NCBI RefSeq assembly: GCF_006715165.1
Contig: NZ_VFMS01000001.1
Location: 2,666,001-2,730,000 of the forward strand
Direction: 5' to 3'
Length of the DNA: 64,000 nucleotides
DNA from: Arthrobacter sp. SLBN-122
GTDB taxonomy: Bacteria > Actinomycetota > Actinomycetes > Actinomycetales > Micrococcaceae
The notes beneath the pieces are model-generated. The model did no database searches and was not told the origin of the DNA. It saw nothing but the letters and a program-made list of their open reading frames with translations. Both the position numbers and the translations under genes were made by a program. This document shows positions 34,334 to 43,617 of this stretch, in pieces; position 1 is the first letter of the stretch, and every line of letters starts with the position of its first letter.

Positions 34334-35067
34334 GCGTGCAGGGTCAGCAGCAGGTCCTTGAACTCGCCAAGGTGGACAGGACCTTCGGGGAAGGCGCGAC
34401 GGCGGTCGCCGCACTACGCGACGTTGACCTCGCCATCACAGCAGGGGAGTTCGTGGCCGTCATGGGCCCCTCGGGCTCCGGCAAGTCCTCCCTGCTGGCT
34501 CTCGCCGGCGGACTGGACCAGCCGACGTCGGGCGCTGTCTATGTGGAGTCCACGCCCCTGGCAGGGCTGGGACTGAACGAACTGGCCCGCTTGCGCCGCC
34601 GCGCCGTCGGATATGTCTTCCAGGACTTCAACCTGGTCCCCACACTGACTGCCGCGGAAAACGTGGCGCTGCCGCTGGAACTGGACGGAATATCCACCAG
34701 GAAAGCGCACCGGCAGGCGGCCGATGCGCTCCGGCAGGTAGGAATTCTGGAACTGGCAGACCGGTTCATGGACCAGATGTCCGGCGGCCAGCAGCAGCGC
34801 GTGGCCATTGCCCGGGCCATCGTGGGCCAGCGGCGCCTGATCCTGGCGGACGAACCCACCGGTGCCTTGGACTCCACCACGGGCCAAGGGGTCATGGAGG
34901 TGCTGCGCGCCAGGGCCGACGCCGGTGCAGCCGTCATGCTCGTAACCCACGAACCCAGGCACGCCGCCTGGGCGGACAGGGTGGTCTTCCTTCGCGACGG
35001 ACGCATCATCGACCAGGCCGCCGCTATGCACGACCCAGCCATGCTCCTGACGCAGGGCGGACTCTGA
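34330..35067 (+). CDS. ABC transporter ATP-binding protein (MacB/LolD type)
   Basis: 245 residues with all motifs intact: Walker A GPSGSGKSS, Q-loop VFQDFNLVP, signature MSGGQQQR, Walker B LILADEPTGALD and the H-loop THEP. It energises the FtsX-type permease encoded next. GTG start overlapping the PadR stop. Its own stop and the permease start share one base (TGATG). Members of this class export antimicrobial peptides or lipoproteins, or drive mechanotransmission. Confidence 0.95.
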   Translation: MSVQGQQQVLELAKVDRTFGEGATAVAALRDVDLAITAGEFVAVMGPSGSGKSSLLALAGGLDQPTSGAVYVESTPLAGLGLNELARLRRRAVGYVFQDFNLVPTLTAAENVALPLELDGISTRKAHRQAADALRQVGILELADRFMDQMSGGQQQRVAIARAIVGQRRLILADEPTGALDSTTGQGVMEVLRARADAGAAVMLVTHEPRHAAWADRVVFLRDGRIIDQAAAMHDPAMLLTQGGL

Positions 35068-37922
35068 TGCCCCTGGACCTCGCTCCGGTGCTGCAAGGGC
35101 GCCGGAGCAGCTACCGGGTTGCCCTGCGGCTGGCACGCCGCGACATCGCACGGCACAAGGGACGGTCGCTCCTCATCGTCCTGCTGATCATGCTGCCCGT
35201 GGCCGGAATGACCGGCGCCGCCACCCTCTACCAGAGCTCGCAGCGGACACCGGACGAAATAGTCCGTTACGAACTGGGCAGCACCCAGGCCAGGTTCAGC
35301 GCCCTGCCGGTGCCTAGTGCCGATTCCCTTCAGGACCCGCTCAACGACGCCATGGTCGCTTCCAGCACGGGCCGCTATGATCCGGAGTTCCACGCGACCG
35401 ACCCCCGCGATATGCTTCCCGCCGGCTACGACGTCCTGCTGCGACGCGAACTGCCGCTGACCACTGGAGTAGGGGATGCCCTGGTCGCCCTCCAAGGCGT
35501 TGAGGTGGACGCGCTCCACCAGGCCTTCACCGGCAAGTTCACCCTCCTGGAGGGGCGGGCCCCGCGCGGCGGGGCGGAGGTGTTGGCGTCAGCCGGGCTG
35601 ATGGCGCGTTTCCACCTCGCTTTGGGGCAGGAATTTACGACGTCGGCAGGAACGTTTGTGCCGGTGGGAACCCTTCGCGACGCCGGCGCCGTGGACAGCA
35701 ATAGCATTCTGTACCTGAAGGCCAGCCAGGTCCCCGCGGACCTTGCCCGGGGACCGCAGACCCACCAGTCCGTGTCGTACTACCTGGTGGGTCCGGAGCC
35801 GGTCACCTGGCGGCAGATCAAGGCGGCCAACAGCAAGGGGGTGGGCGTCCTCTCACGCAGCGTGGTGCTGAACCCGCCGTCCCTTCCGGAGCACGCGGTT
35901 CCCGGTTCCCTGCCGCGGGACGATTCCTCCGCCCTGGTGGCGGTCTACGCCACCTTCGGTCTGGTCGGCTCCCTGGCCCTGCTGGAAGTCGGTTTGCTCG
36001 CCGGGGCTGCCTTCGCTGTCGGAGCAAAGCGCCAGGTGCGTGAACTTGCGCTGCTGGCGTCCGCCGGGGCGGAAAGTTCCACCATCGGCGCCGTGGTCAC
36101 GGCGGGTGGCTTGTGGCTAGGCGGCATCGCAGTTGCCGTGGGAGTCGCGGTGGGGCTGGGAGCCGCTGCCGGCACCGTCCACGTGGTCCGTTCCACCGGC
36201 TCTGTCCGGCTGGCCGGCCTGCATCCGGACTTCCCGCTGACCGGGGTGGCCGTGGCCATGGGGCTGGCGGCCTGTATCCTCGCGGCGATGGTGCCCGCGC
36301 GCCAGGTGTCCCGGCAGGCGGTGCTGGGCGCACTCAAATCCGGCCGGGCGCCGGCACCAAGGGGACGGCGCGCAACACTGGCGGGCGTCGCCACGCTGAT
36401 GCTCGCAGTTGTGCTGCTGGCAGCCGGCCGGCTGCTGGGCATGTCCACCACCGACCCTGACCGGCAGGCGGAGCTGCTGCCGCTTGCGGTCACGATGCTG
36501 ACTATTGGCGCGGTGCTGGCGGTAGTCGGCCTGGTGCTGCTGACCGGCTGGCTGATCCAGTGGCTCACCTCACGGACCCACCGGTTGTCCCTGTCCCTTC
36601 GCCTGACCGCGCGCGACTCGGCCCGGAACCGCGGGCGCAGCGTTCCCGCCGTCGCCGCCGTCCTTGCTGCTGCCGCGCTCGCCAGTGCCGCGCTGGTGCT
36701 GTCCGCCAGCCAGCAGGCGGGACAGCGGGAATCGCATTACTGGGGCGCGCTGGAAAACCAGGCGTATCTTCCTCTGGTGGTGGATTCACCGGTGTCGTCT
36801 GATGGCAGCAGGCCACCGTCGCGGCAAATCGATGCGGAGGAACTGTCCACGGCCCTCTCCGTTGCCCTGGAGACGGTGGAATGGACACGGGTGATGATGG
36901 CCCCGGAAAGCCTGCGCACCTGCTCGGACGGGCCCGCTGACCTTACGGTGCCTGCCCGGACGGCAACCTCCAACTGCCTCATGTACTCGTTGGCAAAGCC
37001 TGCAGCCAACCAGTGCCCGCGGACACCACAGGGAAGGATGGTGGATGCCGGTGACTGGCGCTGCCGCGGGGCTCTCGTGGGTGACCAGCCGTCCGACCGG
37101 GCCATCCTGGTGGGCGGCGCGGACGACATCCGGGCAGTACTGGGCCGTTCCCCCTCCGAGGAGGCACTGGCCGTGCTGGGCGCCGGCGGGATGGTGGTGA
37201 CCAACCCGGTGTTCGTCGGTGACGGAAGGGTGCTGCTGGAGGGGAAGGATGTGCGGACGCAGGTGCCGTCGGCGTCGGGCCAGGCCTCCGTCCACGCAAC
37301 GGTCAGGAGTGACTCCCTCCCAGCGGCAGTGCTTGAACCGGCCGTCCCCGTTCCCTATTACGGCGTTGTCTCACAGGAAACTGCCGCGCGCCTGGACCTG
37401 GGCGCGGCACCGGCCGGATTGTTGGTGCAGTTGGCGGGCTACCCTTCTGACGCGGAAGCAGACGCGGCCACCGCTGCTGCGGCGGCGGTCTACGGGCAAC
37501 CCGGCATCCCTTTCCAGGCAGAGCCGGGAATTTCCCAGGGCACCCAATGGGCCATCTGGTCCATTGTCGCCGTGGCCGCACTCATCACGTTCAGCGCAGC
37601 AGGCATCACCACCGGCCTGTCCTTGGCCGACGCCCGCGCCGACCATGCCACACTTGCCGGGGTGGGCGCCTCGCCACGGCTCCGCAAGGCGTTGGCCGGG
37701 TCCCAGGCCCTCTTTACCAGCGGTATCGGTATTGTCCTGGGAGCGTTGGCGGGATCGGTGCCTGCCGTCCTGCTTGTCCTGTCCACGGACATGCGGACAG
37801 CCCTGGAGGTTCCGTGGCTGCACCTGCTTGCCCTCGTGCTGGCTGTACCGGCGACGGGTGCGGTGCTTGCCTGGGCCTTCACCCGCTCCGGTCTCCCCCT
37901 GTCCCGGCGCAATTTGGCCTGA
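35067..37922 (+). CDS. FtsX-like ABC transporter permease, fused double unit
   Basis: 951 residues. One helix near the N-terminus (LLIVLLIMLPVAGMTGAATL), a large extracytoplasmic domain, a first FtsX block (about 290-420), further helices, a second start-like helix (RGRSVPAVAAVLAAAALASA), another extracytoplasmic domain, and a final FtsX block (about 830-940). It is thus two MacB-like permease halves in one chain, common in actinobacteria. Works with the preceding ATPase; likely exports or senses an envelope-acting compound. Last gene of the padR operon. Confidence 0.93.
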   Translation: MPLDLAPVLQGRRSSYRVALRLARRDIARHKGRSLLIVLLIMLPVAGMTGAATLYQSSQRTPDEIVRYELGSTQARFSALPVPSADSLQDPLNDAMVASSTGRYDPEFHATDPRDMLPAGYDVLLRRELPLTTGVGDALVALQGVEVDALHQAFTGKFTLLEGRAPRGGAEVLASAGLMARFHLALGQEFTTSAGTFVPVGTLRDAGAVDSNSILYLKASQVPADLARGPQTHQSVSYYLVGPEPVTWRQIKAANSKGVGVLSRSVVLNPPSLPEHAVPGSLPRDDSSALVAVYATFGLVGSLALLEVGLLAGAAFAVGAKRQVRELALLASAGAESSTIGAVVTAGGLWLGGIAVAVGVAVGLGAAAGTVHVVRSTGSVRLAGLHPDFPLTGVAVAMGLAACILAAMVPARQVSRQAVLGALKSGRAPAPRGRRATLAGVATLMLAVVLLAAGRLLGMSTTDPDRQAELLPLAVTMLTIGAVLAVVGLVLLTGWLIQWLTSRTHRLSLSLRLTARDSARNRGRSVPAVAAVLAAAALASAALVLSASQQAGQRESHYWGALENQAYLPLVVDSPVSSDGSRPPSRQIDAEELSTALSVALETVEWTRVMMAPESLRTCSDGPADLTVPARTATSNCLMYSLAKPAANQCPRTPQGRMVDAGDWRCRGALVGDQPSDRAILVGGADDIRAVLGRSPSEEALAVLGAGGMVVTNPVFVGDGRVLLEGKDVRTQVPSASGQASVHATVRSDSLPAAVLEPAVPVPYYGVVSQETAARLDLGAAPAGLLVQLAGYPSDAEADAATAAAAAVYGQPGIPFQAEPGISQGTQWAIWSIVAVAALITFSAAGITTGLSLADARADHATLAGVGASPRLRKALAGSQALFTSGIGIVLGALAGSVPAVLLVLSTDMRTALEVPWLHLLALVLAVPATGAVLAWAFTRSGLPLSRRNLA

Positions 37923-38039
37923 CGGAGCCTGGCCCCGCGGCATTAGGACACATAGTTGGGTCTTTTTGATCGCTGGGATCAGGCCTACGGTGGGTTCCGG
38001 GAGCTGCCCGCCGGGTAGCGGAACTTACGGAGGAACCTC

Positions 38040-38324
38040 ATGACAACACATGTTGCCGACTGCAGTGTTACCCGTTGTTCATTCAACGACCACGAAGGCT
38101 GCACCGCGCACGCCATCACTGTTGGCGGAAGCCAGGACCATGCATCCTGCGCCACGTTCATCGAGACCGGCATCCACGGCGGCCTGCCCAAGGTCCTGGC
38201 CGATGTGGGAGCGTGCCAGCGCGCCGAGTGCGTCCACAACGATCACCTGATGTGCAATGCCCCGGAGGTGCACGTGGGGCCCGGCGCCGACAACGCCGAC
38301 TGCCTCACCTACTCCCACGCCTGA
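38040..38324 (+). CDS. DUF1540 domain protein with duplicated four-cysteine motif
   Basis: 94 residues. Two DUF1540 units have identical cysteine spacing: C8, C13, C21, C37 and C59, C64, C72, C88 (C-x4-C-x7-C-x15-C each). The pattern suggests two metal-binding knuckles. The cellular role of the family is unknown. A strong GGAGG precedes the ATG, and a hairpin follows at 38347. It lies alone between the permease and cstA. Confidence 0.9.
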   Translation: MTTHVADCSVTRCSFNDHEGCTAHAITVGGSQDHASCATFIETGIHGGLPKVLADVGACQRAECVHNDHLMCNAPEVHVGPGADNADCLTYSHA

Positions 38325-38346
38325 CTGCCCCTGCCCCCGCAAGCTT

Positions 38347-38382
38347 GGAGGCTCCTGCCCGGAACACCGGACGGGAGCCTCC
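38347..38382 (+). terminator. Hairpin after the DUF1540 gene
   Basis: A 9-bp outer stem GGAGGCTCC/GGAGCCTCC with a further imperfect inner stem, 22 bp after the stop codon. There is no U tract. Confidence 0.55.
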
Positions 38383-38560
38383 GCTGCGCCGCCTGCCCGC
38401 CGCCGCCCGCCGTCGTCCACGTGATCCTGCTCATTCGCCGCCTGGTCGCCGCCGCTCGCCGCACGGGCCGGCGCCGCGCCGCTGTCGGGCGTTCCCGGCA
38501 TGTTACCCCTTGGTAGGGTTCCCAGTAGCAAAAGTGGGAAATCTCTCTCAAGGAGGAGAC

Positions 38561-40858
38561 ATGGCCGAAGCGCCTGACCAGCGGAAGAACGGATCCCGGG
38601 CGGAGGGCGGACTGGCGACGGACCCGGATCTTCCCCCACCCGCCGTGGACGAGGCACGGCTTGAAGCCGAGGACCGGAGGTGGACGCCGGGCAAGATCGC
38701 CCTCTGGGCCGCGATCGCACTCCTGGGCGGGGTCGCATGGTTCATGCTGGCGATCGTCCGCGGGGAAACCGTCAATGCCATCTGGTTCGTCTTTGCCTCC
38801 GTGTGCACCTACCTGATCGGGTACCGCTTCTACTCCAAGGTGATCGAGCGCTACATCACCAGGCCTGACGACCGCCGCGCCACGCCTGCCGAATACAAAG
38901 CCGACGGCAAGGACTACGTCCGTACGGACCGCAACGTCCTGTTCGGCCACCACTTCGCCGCCATCGCCGGCGCCGGCCCGCTGGTGGGCCCGATCATCGC
39001 TGCCCAGATGGGATACCTCCCCGGCACCATCTGGATCATCCTCGGCGTCGTCCTCGCCGGCGCGGTCCAGGACTACCTGGTCATGTTCTTCTCCATGCGC
39101 CGCGGCGGCCGCTCCCTCGGCCAGATGGCCCGCGAGGAACTCGGCGTCATCGGCGGCACTGCCGCCCTCATCGCCACCCTGCTGATCATGGTGATCATCG
39201 TGGCCATCCTGGCGCTCGTCGTCGTCAACGCCCTGGGTGAAAGCCCGTGGGGTGTGTTCTCCGTGGGAATGACCATCCCCATCGCCCTGTTCATGGGCGT
39301 CTACCTCCGCTTTTTGCGCCCCGGCAAGGTCATGGAAGTCTCGATCATCGGCTTCGTCCTCCTCATGGCGGCCATCATCGGCGGCGGCCTGGTGGCCCAG
39401 ACGGAATGGGGCGCCACGGTGTTCCACCTGGACAAAGTGACCATTGCCTGGGGCCTCCTCATCTACGGCTTCATCGCAGCGGTCCTGCCCGTGTGGTTGC
39501 TGCTGGCCCCGCGCGACTACCTCTCCACGTTCATGAAGATCGGCGTCATCGTGATGCTGGCGCTGGCCATCATCGTGGTCCGGCCCGAAGTCAGCGTCCC
39601 GGCCTTCAGCGAATTCGCCGGCCGCGAGAACGGACCGGTGTTGTCCGGCGCCCTGTTCCCCTTCCTGTTCGTCACCATCGCCTGCGGCGCGCTCTCCGGT
39701 TTCCATGCCCTGATTTCCTCCGGCACCACCCCCAAGCTGGTGGAAAAGGAACGGCAGACCCGGTACATCGGCTACGGCGGAATGCTCATGGAATCCTTCG
39801 TGGCCATCATGGCGCTGGTGGCAGCCATCTCGATCGACCGCGGCCTCTACTTCGCCATGAACGCCCCCGCAGCCCTGACGGGCGGGACCGTGGAAACGGC
39901 AGCAACCTGGGTCAACAGCCTGGGCCTGAGCGGCGTCAACATCACCCCCGGCCTGCTCAGCGAAACGGCGGCAAACGTTGGCGAGCAGAGCATCGTCTCC
40001 CGCACGGGCGGCGCACCCACGCTGGCCGTGGGACTGGCGCACATCATGCAGCAGTTCATCGGCGGGACGGCCATGATGGCGTTCTGGTACCACTTCGCCA
40101 TCATGTTCGAGGCACTCTTCATCCTCACCGCCGTGGACGCCGGCACGCGCGTTGCCCGTTTCATGCTGCAGGACTCAATCGGCAACTTCGTCCCCAAGTT
40201 CAAGGAAGCCTCCTGGCGCCCGGGAGCCTGGCTCTGCACGGCCATCATGGTGGCTGCCTGGGGCGCGGTGCTGCTGATGGGCGTTACCGATCCGCTGGGC
40301 GGCATCAACACCCTGTTCCCGCTGTTCGGTATCGCCAACCAGCTGCTGGCCGCCATCGCGCTGGCTGTATGCCTGGCGATCGTCGCCAAGCGCGGCACCT
40401 TCAAGTACCTGTGGGTCGTTGCCCTGCCGCTGACCTTCGCCGCCGTGGTCACCATCACTGCCAGCTTCCAGAAGATCTTCTCGCCCGTCCCCGCCGTGGG
40501 GTACTTCGCCAACAACGCCGCCTTCAGCAAGGCGCTGGCCGACGGCAAGAAGGAGTTCGGCACCGCCAAGACCGTGGCCGCCATGGAAGCCGTGGTCCGC
40601 AACACCGCCATCCAGGGCTGGCTGTCCGTGATCTTCGTGGTGCTCACCATCATCGTGATCGCGACGGCGGTGCTCGCCACCGTCAAGGCGTTCCGTGACA
40701 GGGCGGCCGGGAGAGCCACCACGGACAACGAGGACCCGGCCGTTCCGTCGCGGGTCTTCGCCCCCGCCGGGCTGGTGCCGACAACGGCCGAACGGGAACT
40801 GGCAGCCGAATGGGAAAGGGTGCCCGCAGACGCACGGCTTGAACGGGCCGGGCACTGA
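38561..40858 (+). CDS. cstA: Carbon starvation protein A (peptide/pyruvate transporter)
   Basis: 765 residues, full length, with about 16-18 membrane segments. FGHHFAAIAGAGPLVGPIIA and AGAVQDYLVMFFSMRRGGRS are CstA signatures. CstA-type proteins import peptides and, in E. coli, pyruvate during carbon limitation. AAGGAGG lies 4 nt before the ATG. The stop overlaps the start of the small YbdD-type gene (TGATG), which is the normal partner. Confidence 0.95.
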   Translation: MAEAPDQRKNGSRAEGGLATDPDLPPPAVDEARLEAEDRRWTPGKIALWAAIALLGGVAWFMLAIVRGETVNAIWFVFASVCTYLIGYRFYSKVIERYITRPDDRRATPAEYKADGKDYVRTDRNVLFGHHFAAIAGAGPLVGPIIAAQMGYLPGTIWIILGVVLAGAVQDYLVMFFSMRRGGRSLGQMAREELGVIGGTAALIATLLIMVIIVAILALVVVNALGESPWGVFSVGMTIPIALFMGVYLRFLRPGKVMEVSIIGFVLLMAAIIGGGLVAQTEWGATVFHLDKVTIAWGLLIYGFIAAVLPVWLLLAPRDYLSTFMKIGVIVMLALAIIVVRPEVSVPAFSEFAGRENGPVLSGALFPFLFVTIACGALSGFHALISSGTTPKLVEKERQTRYIGYGGMLMESFVAIMALVAAISIDRGLYFAMNAPAALTGGTVETAATWVNSLGLSGVNITPGLLSETAANVGEQSIVSRTGGAPTLAVGLAHIMQQFIGGTAMMAFWYHFAIMFEALFILTAVDAGTRVARFMLQDSIGNFVPKFKEASWRPGAWLCTAIMVAAWGAVLLMGVTDPLGGINTLFPLFGIANQLLAAIALAVCLAIVAKRGTFKYLWVVALPLTFAAVVTITASFQKIFSPVPAVGYFANNAAFSKALADGKKEFGTAKTVAAMEAVVRNTAIQGWLSVIFVVLTIIVIATAVLATVKAFRDRAAGRATTDNEDPAVPSRVFAPAGLVPTTAERELAAEWERVPADARLERAGH

Positions 40859-41061
40859 TGAGCGCCGGCATGGCCCTGGTGGCCAATGGATTCCGCGGCT
40901 TCGCCCGTTACCTGGGCGGAGTCATGGGCGCGGACGCTTATTCCAAGTACCTGGAACACCACAGGGCGGCCGGGCACCAGGAAACACCCCTCACGGAACG
41001 CGAGTTCTGGCGGGACCGCACGGATCGCCAGGACGCCAACCCGCAGGGGAGGTGCTGCTGA
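40858..41061 (+). CDS. YbdD/YjiX family small protein (CstA partner)
   Basis: 67 residues. The family pattern is clear: GFARYLGGVMGADAYSKYLE, then HHRAAGHQETPLTEREFWRD, and the terminal NPQGRCC. In E. coli YbdD is needed for CstA-type transport activity. The start overlaps the cstA stop by one base, supporting a complex of the two. Confidence 0.93.
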   Translation: MSAGMALVANGFRGFARYLGGVMGADAYSKYLEHHRAAGHQETPLTEREFWRDRTDRQDANPQGRCC

Positions 41062-41139
41062 TTGAGCCGGCAGCGGACAAGCCCGCCACAGGCCTTCATG
41101 CGTGGACCCCGGGCGGATGGGCCGTGAGAGTATGAACGC

Positions 41140-41766
41140 ATGAGCGATCCCAATGACACTCAGGCACCTGAGGACCTCCCGGTAGAAGGCACTCCCGTTG
41201 ACGACACCCAGGACCCCGTGCAGGTTCCGTCCGCCGCCGATGGCAAGCCCAGGGGCAGCAGCCTGCAGGACCTCGTGGACGAGCCGGCCAAGGTGATGCG
41301 GATCGGCACCATGATCCGGCAACTGCTGGAAGAGGTGAAGTCCGCGCCGCTGGACGATGCTGCCAGGGGCAGGCTGGCGGCCATCCACGCGCGCTCCATC
41401 AAGGAGTTGGAGGACGGGCTTGCGCCCGAGCTGGTGGCGGAACTGGACAGGATCAACCTGCCGTTCTCCAACGAGGCCACCCCCTCTGATGCCGAGCTCC
41501 GGATCGCCCAGGCCCAGCTGGTGGGCTGGCTGGAGGGCCTGTTCCACGGGATCCAGACCGCCATCGCCGCACAGAACGCCGCCCGCGAACATGCCGCAGC
41601 GCAGCTGCAGCTTCGCCAATTGCCGCCGGGCACCATGATTGCCCCGGGCGTCGTGATTGGCGAAAACGGTGAGCCGCAGCGTGCCCCGGCCGGGGCCCGC
41701 CCGGGTCCGCAGGCGCGGCCCGGCCAGCGTGAGGACCCGGACCACGGTCCGGGGCAGTACCTGTAG
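41140..41766 (+). CDS. bpa: Bacterial proteasome activator (Bpa/PafE)
   Basis: 208 residues, DUF2587 family. The core helical region reads VDEPAKVMRIGTMIRQLLEE, LAAIHARSIKELEDGLAPEL, LVGWLEGLFHGIQTAIAAQN. The C-terminus is GQYL, the motif that docks Bpa rings into the 20S proteasome alpha ring. It allows ATP-independent degradation of unfolded proteins such as HspR in mycobacteria. No proteasome genes lie in this window. An unknown helical gene follows after 7 bp. Confidence 0.94.
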   Translation: MSDPNDTQAPEDLPVEGTPVDDTQDPVQVPSAADGKPRGSSLQDLVDEPAKVMRIGTMIRQLLEEVKSAPLDDAARGRLAAIHARSIKELEDGLAPELVAELDRINLPFSNEATPSDAELRIAQAQLVGWLEGLFHGIQTAIAAQNAAREHAAAQLQLRQLPPGTMIAPGVVIGENGEPQRAPAGARPGPQARPGQREDPDHGPGQYL

Positions 41767-41773
41767 GTTCCGC

Positions 41774-42217
41774 TTGGGCCTTTTCAGCGCTGCCCGACAG
41801 GGGCGCAAAGATGACGCGGAATTGGGCAAGGGGCTGTGGCGCCGCGCGCACGACCGCTTCCAACGGGGACTTGACCGCTTCCACCAGGTGCTCGAGGGCG
41901 TGGAGGACGACCAGCTGTACGGCGAACTGCTGGAGATCGCCAACGAACTGGCTGCGGTCCTGCAGCGCGTCCGGGGGGTGTGCATGGAGGCACAGCGGCG
42001 TGCGCCCAGCGAGGGCCTGGACATACCGGCAGGCCTGGCGGACGTGCACCGGTCCCTGTCCAAGGCAGGCAATTCGCTCGCGACCACCGCGGAAGCGGCG
42101 GCTATGCTTCGGCTCGCTGTGGGCCCGGTGCCGGTGGGTGCCGCGTCGGTGCGGCGCCGGGCTGAAGCCGTCTTTCAGCAGGTGGACGACGCCGAGAGGC
42201 GGCTTCGCGGGGACTAG
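41774..42217 (+). CDS. Small helical protein of unknown function downstream of bpa
   Basis: 147 residues from a TTG at 41774 (MGLFSAARQGRKDD...). Predominantly helical and charged (ELGKGLWRRAHDRFQRGLDR, FHQVLEGVEDDQLYGELLEI, ANELAAVLQRVRGVCMEAQR); no membrane segments. I do not recognise it. It starts 7 bp after the bpa stop, so it is very likely co-transcribed and could act with the proteasome activator. The start is uncertain because the frame is open upstream through bpa. Confidence 0.65.
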   Translation: MGLFSAARQGRKDDAELGKGLWRRAHDRFQRGLDRFHQVLEGVEDDQLYGELLEIANELAAVLQRVRGVCMEAQRRAPSEGLDIPAGLADVHRSLSKAGNSLATTAEAAAMLRLAVGPVPVGAASVRRRAEAVFQQVDDAERRLRGD

Positions 42218-42334
42218 CTGGGCCGGTGCCACGAAAATATTCCCGCTTGGGCAGGAGAATTTTGCGGTTAAGCGGGTGGCTTACATTGACCGAAACGGGG
42301 GCGTGGCCGGGGGGACGTTTGGCAGGATGAGGGA

Positions 42335-43180
42335 ATGACTTCTTCACCTACCTTGACTTTCAACGACGGAAACACGATCCCCCAGCTCGGCTACGGTGTG
42401 TGGCAGGTTGAGGACGACGTGGCTGAAAAGGTTGTCCGCCAGGCGTTCGAAGCCGGCTTCCGCCACATCGACACCGCGAAGATTTACGGCAACGAGGCGG
42501 GCGTGGGCCGTGCCATCGCCAGCTCCGGCCTGTCACCTGAGCAGATTTTCATCACCACCAAGCTGTGGAACGCGGACCAGGGGTACGAGTCCACCCTCGC
42601 CGCTTTCGAGGATTCCATGGCCAGGCTTGGCCTCGAAACGCTTGATCTCTACCTGATCCACTGGATGCAGCCCAAGCAGGACAAGTACGTCGACACCTGG
42701 AAGGCGCTGATCGAACTCCAGAAGCGCGGCCGGGTCAAGTCCATCGGCGTCTCCAACTTCACCGCCGAGGGCCTGCAGCGCCTGATCGACGAAACCGGAG
42801 TGGTCCCGGCCATCCACCAGATCGAGCTGCACCCCTACTTCAACCAGCGCGAACTACGGGACTTCGGAGCCGAAAAGGGCATCCTGACCCAGGCCTGGTC
42901 CCCGCTGGGCCAGGGCGGGGAACTGCTGGAGGACCCTGTTGTCGCCTCGATCGCTGCGAAGCACCAAACCACCCCTGCCCAGGTGGTCATCGCATGGCAC
43001 CTCGCCATCGGCAACGTGGTCATCCCCAAGTCCGTCACCGAGTCCCGCATCAAGGAGAACTTCGCGGCACTTCAGGTTTCCCTGGACGCTGAGGACGTTG
43101 AAGCCATCAACAACCTGGACCGGACCGCCAGCGGCGAAGGCCGCATCGGCCCTGATCCCGCGGTCTCCGACTTCGCGTAA
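42335..43180 (+). CDS. Aldo/keto reductase (2,5-diketo-D-gluconate reductase-like)
   Basis: 281 residues. NADPH-dependent (alpha/beta)8 barrel. The catalytic tetrad is visible: D in FRHIDTAKIYGNE, Y in the same block, K in ITTKLW, H in LIHWMQP. The cofactor loop reads VIPKSVTESRIKENF. The closest family by sequence feel is AKR5-type DkgA reductases, but the substrate is unknown. AGGATGAGGGA precedes the ATG. Terminator at 43229. Confidence 0.94.
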   Translation: MTSSPTLTFNDGNTIPQLGYGVWQVEDDVAEKVVRQAFEAGFRHIDTAKIYGNEAGVGRAIASSGLSPEQIFITTKLWNADQGYESTLAAFEDSMARLGLETLDLYLIHWMQPKQDKYVDTWKALIELQKRGRVKSIGVSNFTAEGLQRLIDETGVVPAIHQIELHPYFNQRELRDFGAEKGILTQAWSPLGQGGELLEDPVVASIAAKHQTTPAQVVIAWHLAIGNVVIPKSVTESRIKENFAALQVSLDAEDVEAINNLDRTASGEGRIGPDPAVSDFA

Positions 43181-43228
43181 CCCGCGACGGCGGCACCGGC
43201 CCAACAGGCCGGGGAATCCGCCAACCAT

Positions 43229-43273
43229 CGTCAGCCCGTGCTGCCGGCAACCGCCGGGCAGCGCGGGCTGACG
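43229..43273 (+). terminator. Terminator of the aldo/keto reductase gene
   Basis: A stem of about 19 bp (CGTCAGCCCG..GCTGCCGGC with its complement, one bulge, loop AACC) is followed by CCTTTAACG. Confidence 0.8.
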
Positions 43274-43331
43274 CCTTTAACGTCGATGGTGCGGAACAGT
43301 AGCTGCTGGCCCGGGCCTTTCCCGGCGGCGG

Positions 43332-43517
43332 TCAGGCAGCGATCTGGACGTGCTCTACTGTGACGGCGTCCACCATGGCCCAGCTGTCTTCGCCATGGCA
43401 GTGGCGGCACGCGAAGCGTTCGGCCTCTTCAAGCGATTCAAAGACCTCTGAACGCGTGCGGCCGCAGTCGGCGTCAAAGTACGTTACGTGAAATTCCTGT
43501 ACAGCGTGGGTTTCCAT
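43332..43517 (-). CDS. Small conserved hypothetical protein
   Basis: 61 residues from the ATG at 43517: METHAVQEFHVTYFDADCGR, then TRSEVFESLEEAERFACRHC. It has the look of a small alpha/beta domain; the single C-x2-C-like pair (CRHCHGED) could bind a metal. GGA lies a few bases upstream. No function is known to me. Confidence 0.65.
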   Translation of the reverse strand: METHAVQEFHVTYFDADCGRTRSEVFESLEEAERFACRHCHGEDSWAMVDAVTVEHVQIAA

Positions 43518-43617
43518 AAATCCAGTGTGCAACCAGGGTCTGACATTCCCAGGAACCAGCGCGCCGCGTGTTGCAGGGACCTGCCACGGCGGCGGGTCTG
43601 GCGGCGCACCTGGAGGG

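Noticed and set aside
38309..40093. A 594-residue His/Asp-rich minus-strand frame opposite cstA
   Set aside because: It is the antisense of a membrane protein gene; the composition is an artefact.
39847..42087. A 746-residue minus-strand frame across cstA, the YbdD gene and bpa
   Set aside because: It covers three certain genes on the other strand and shows no domain.
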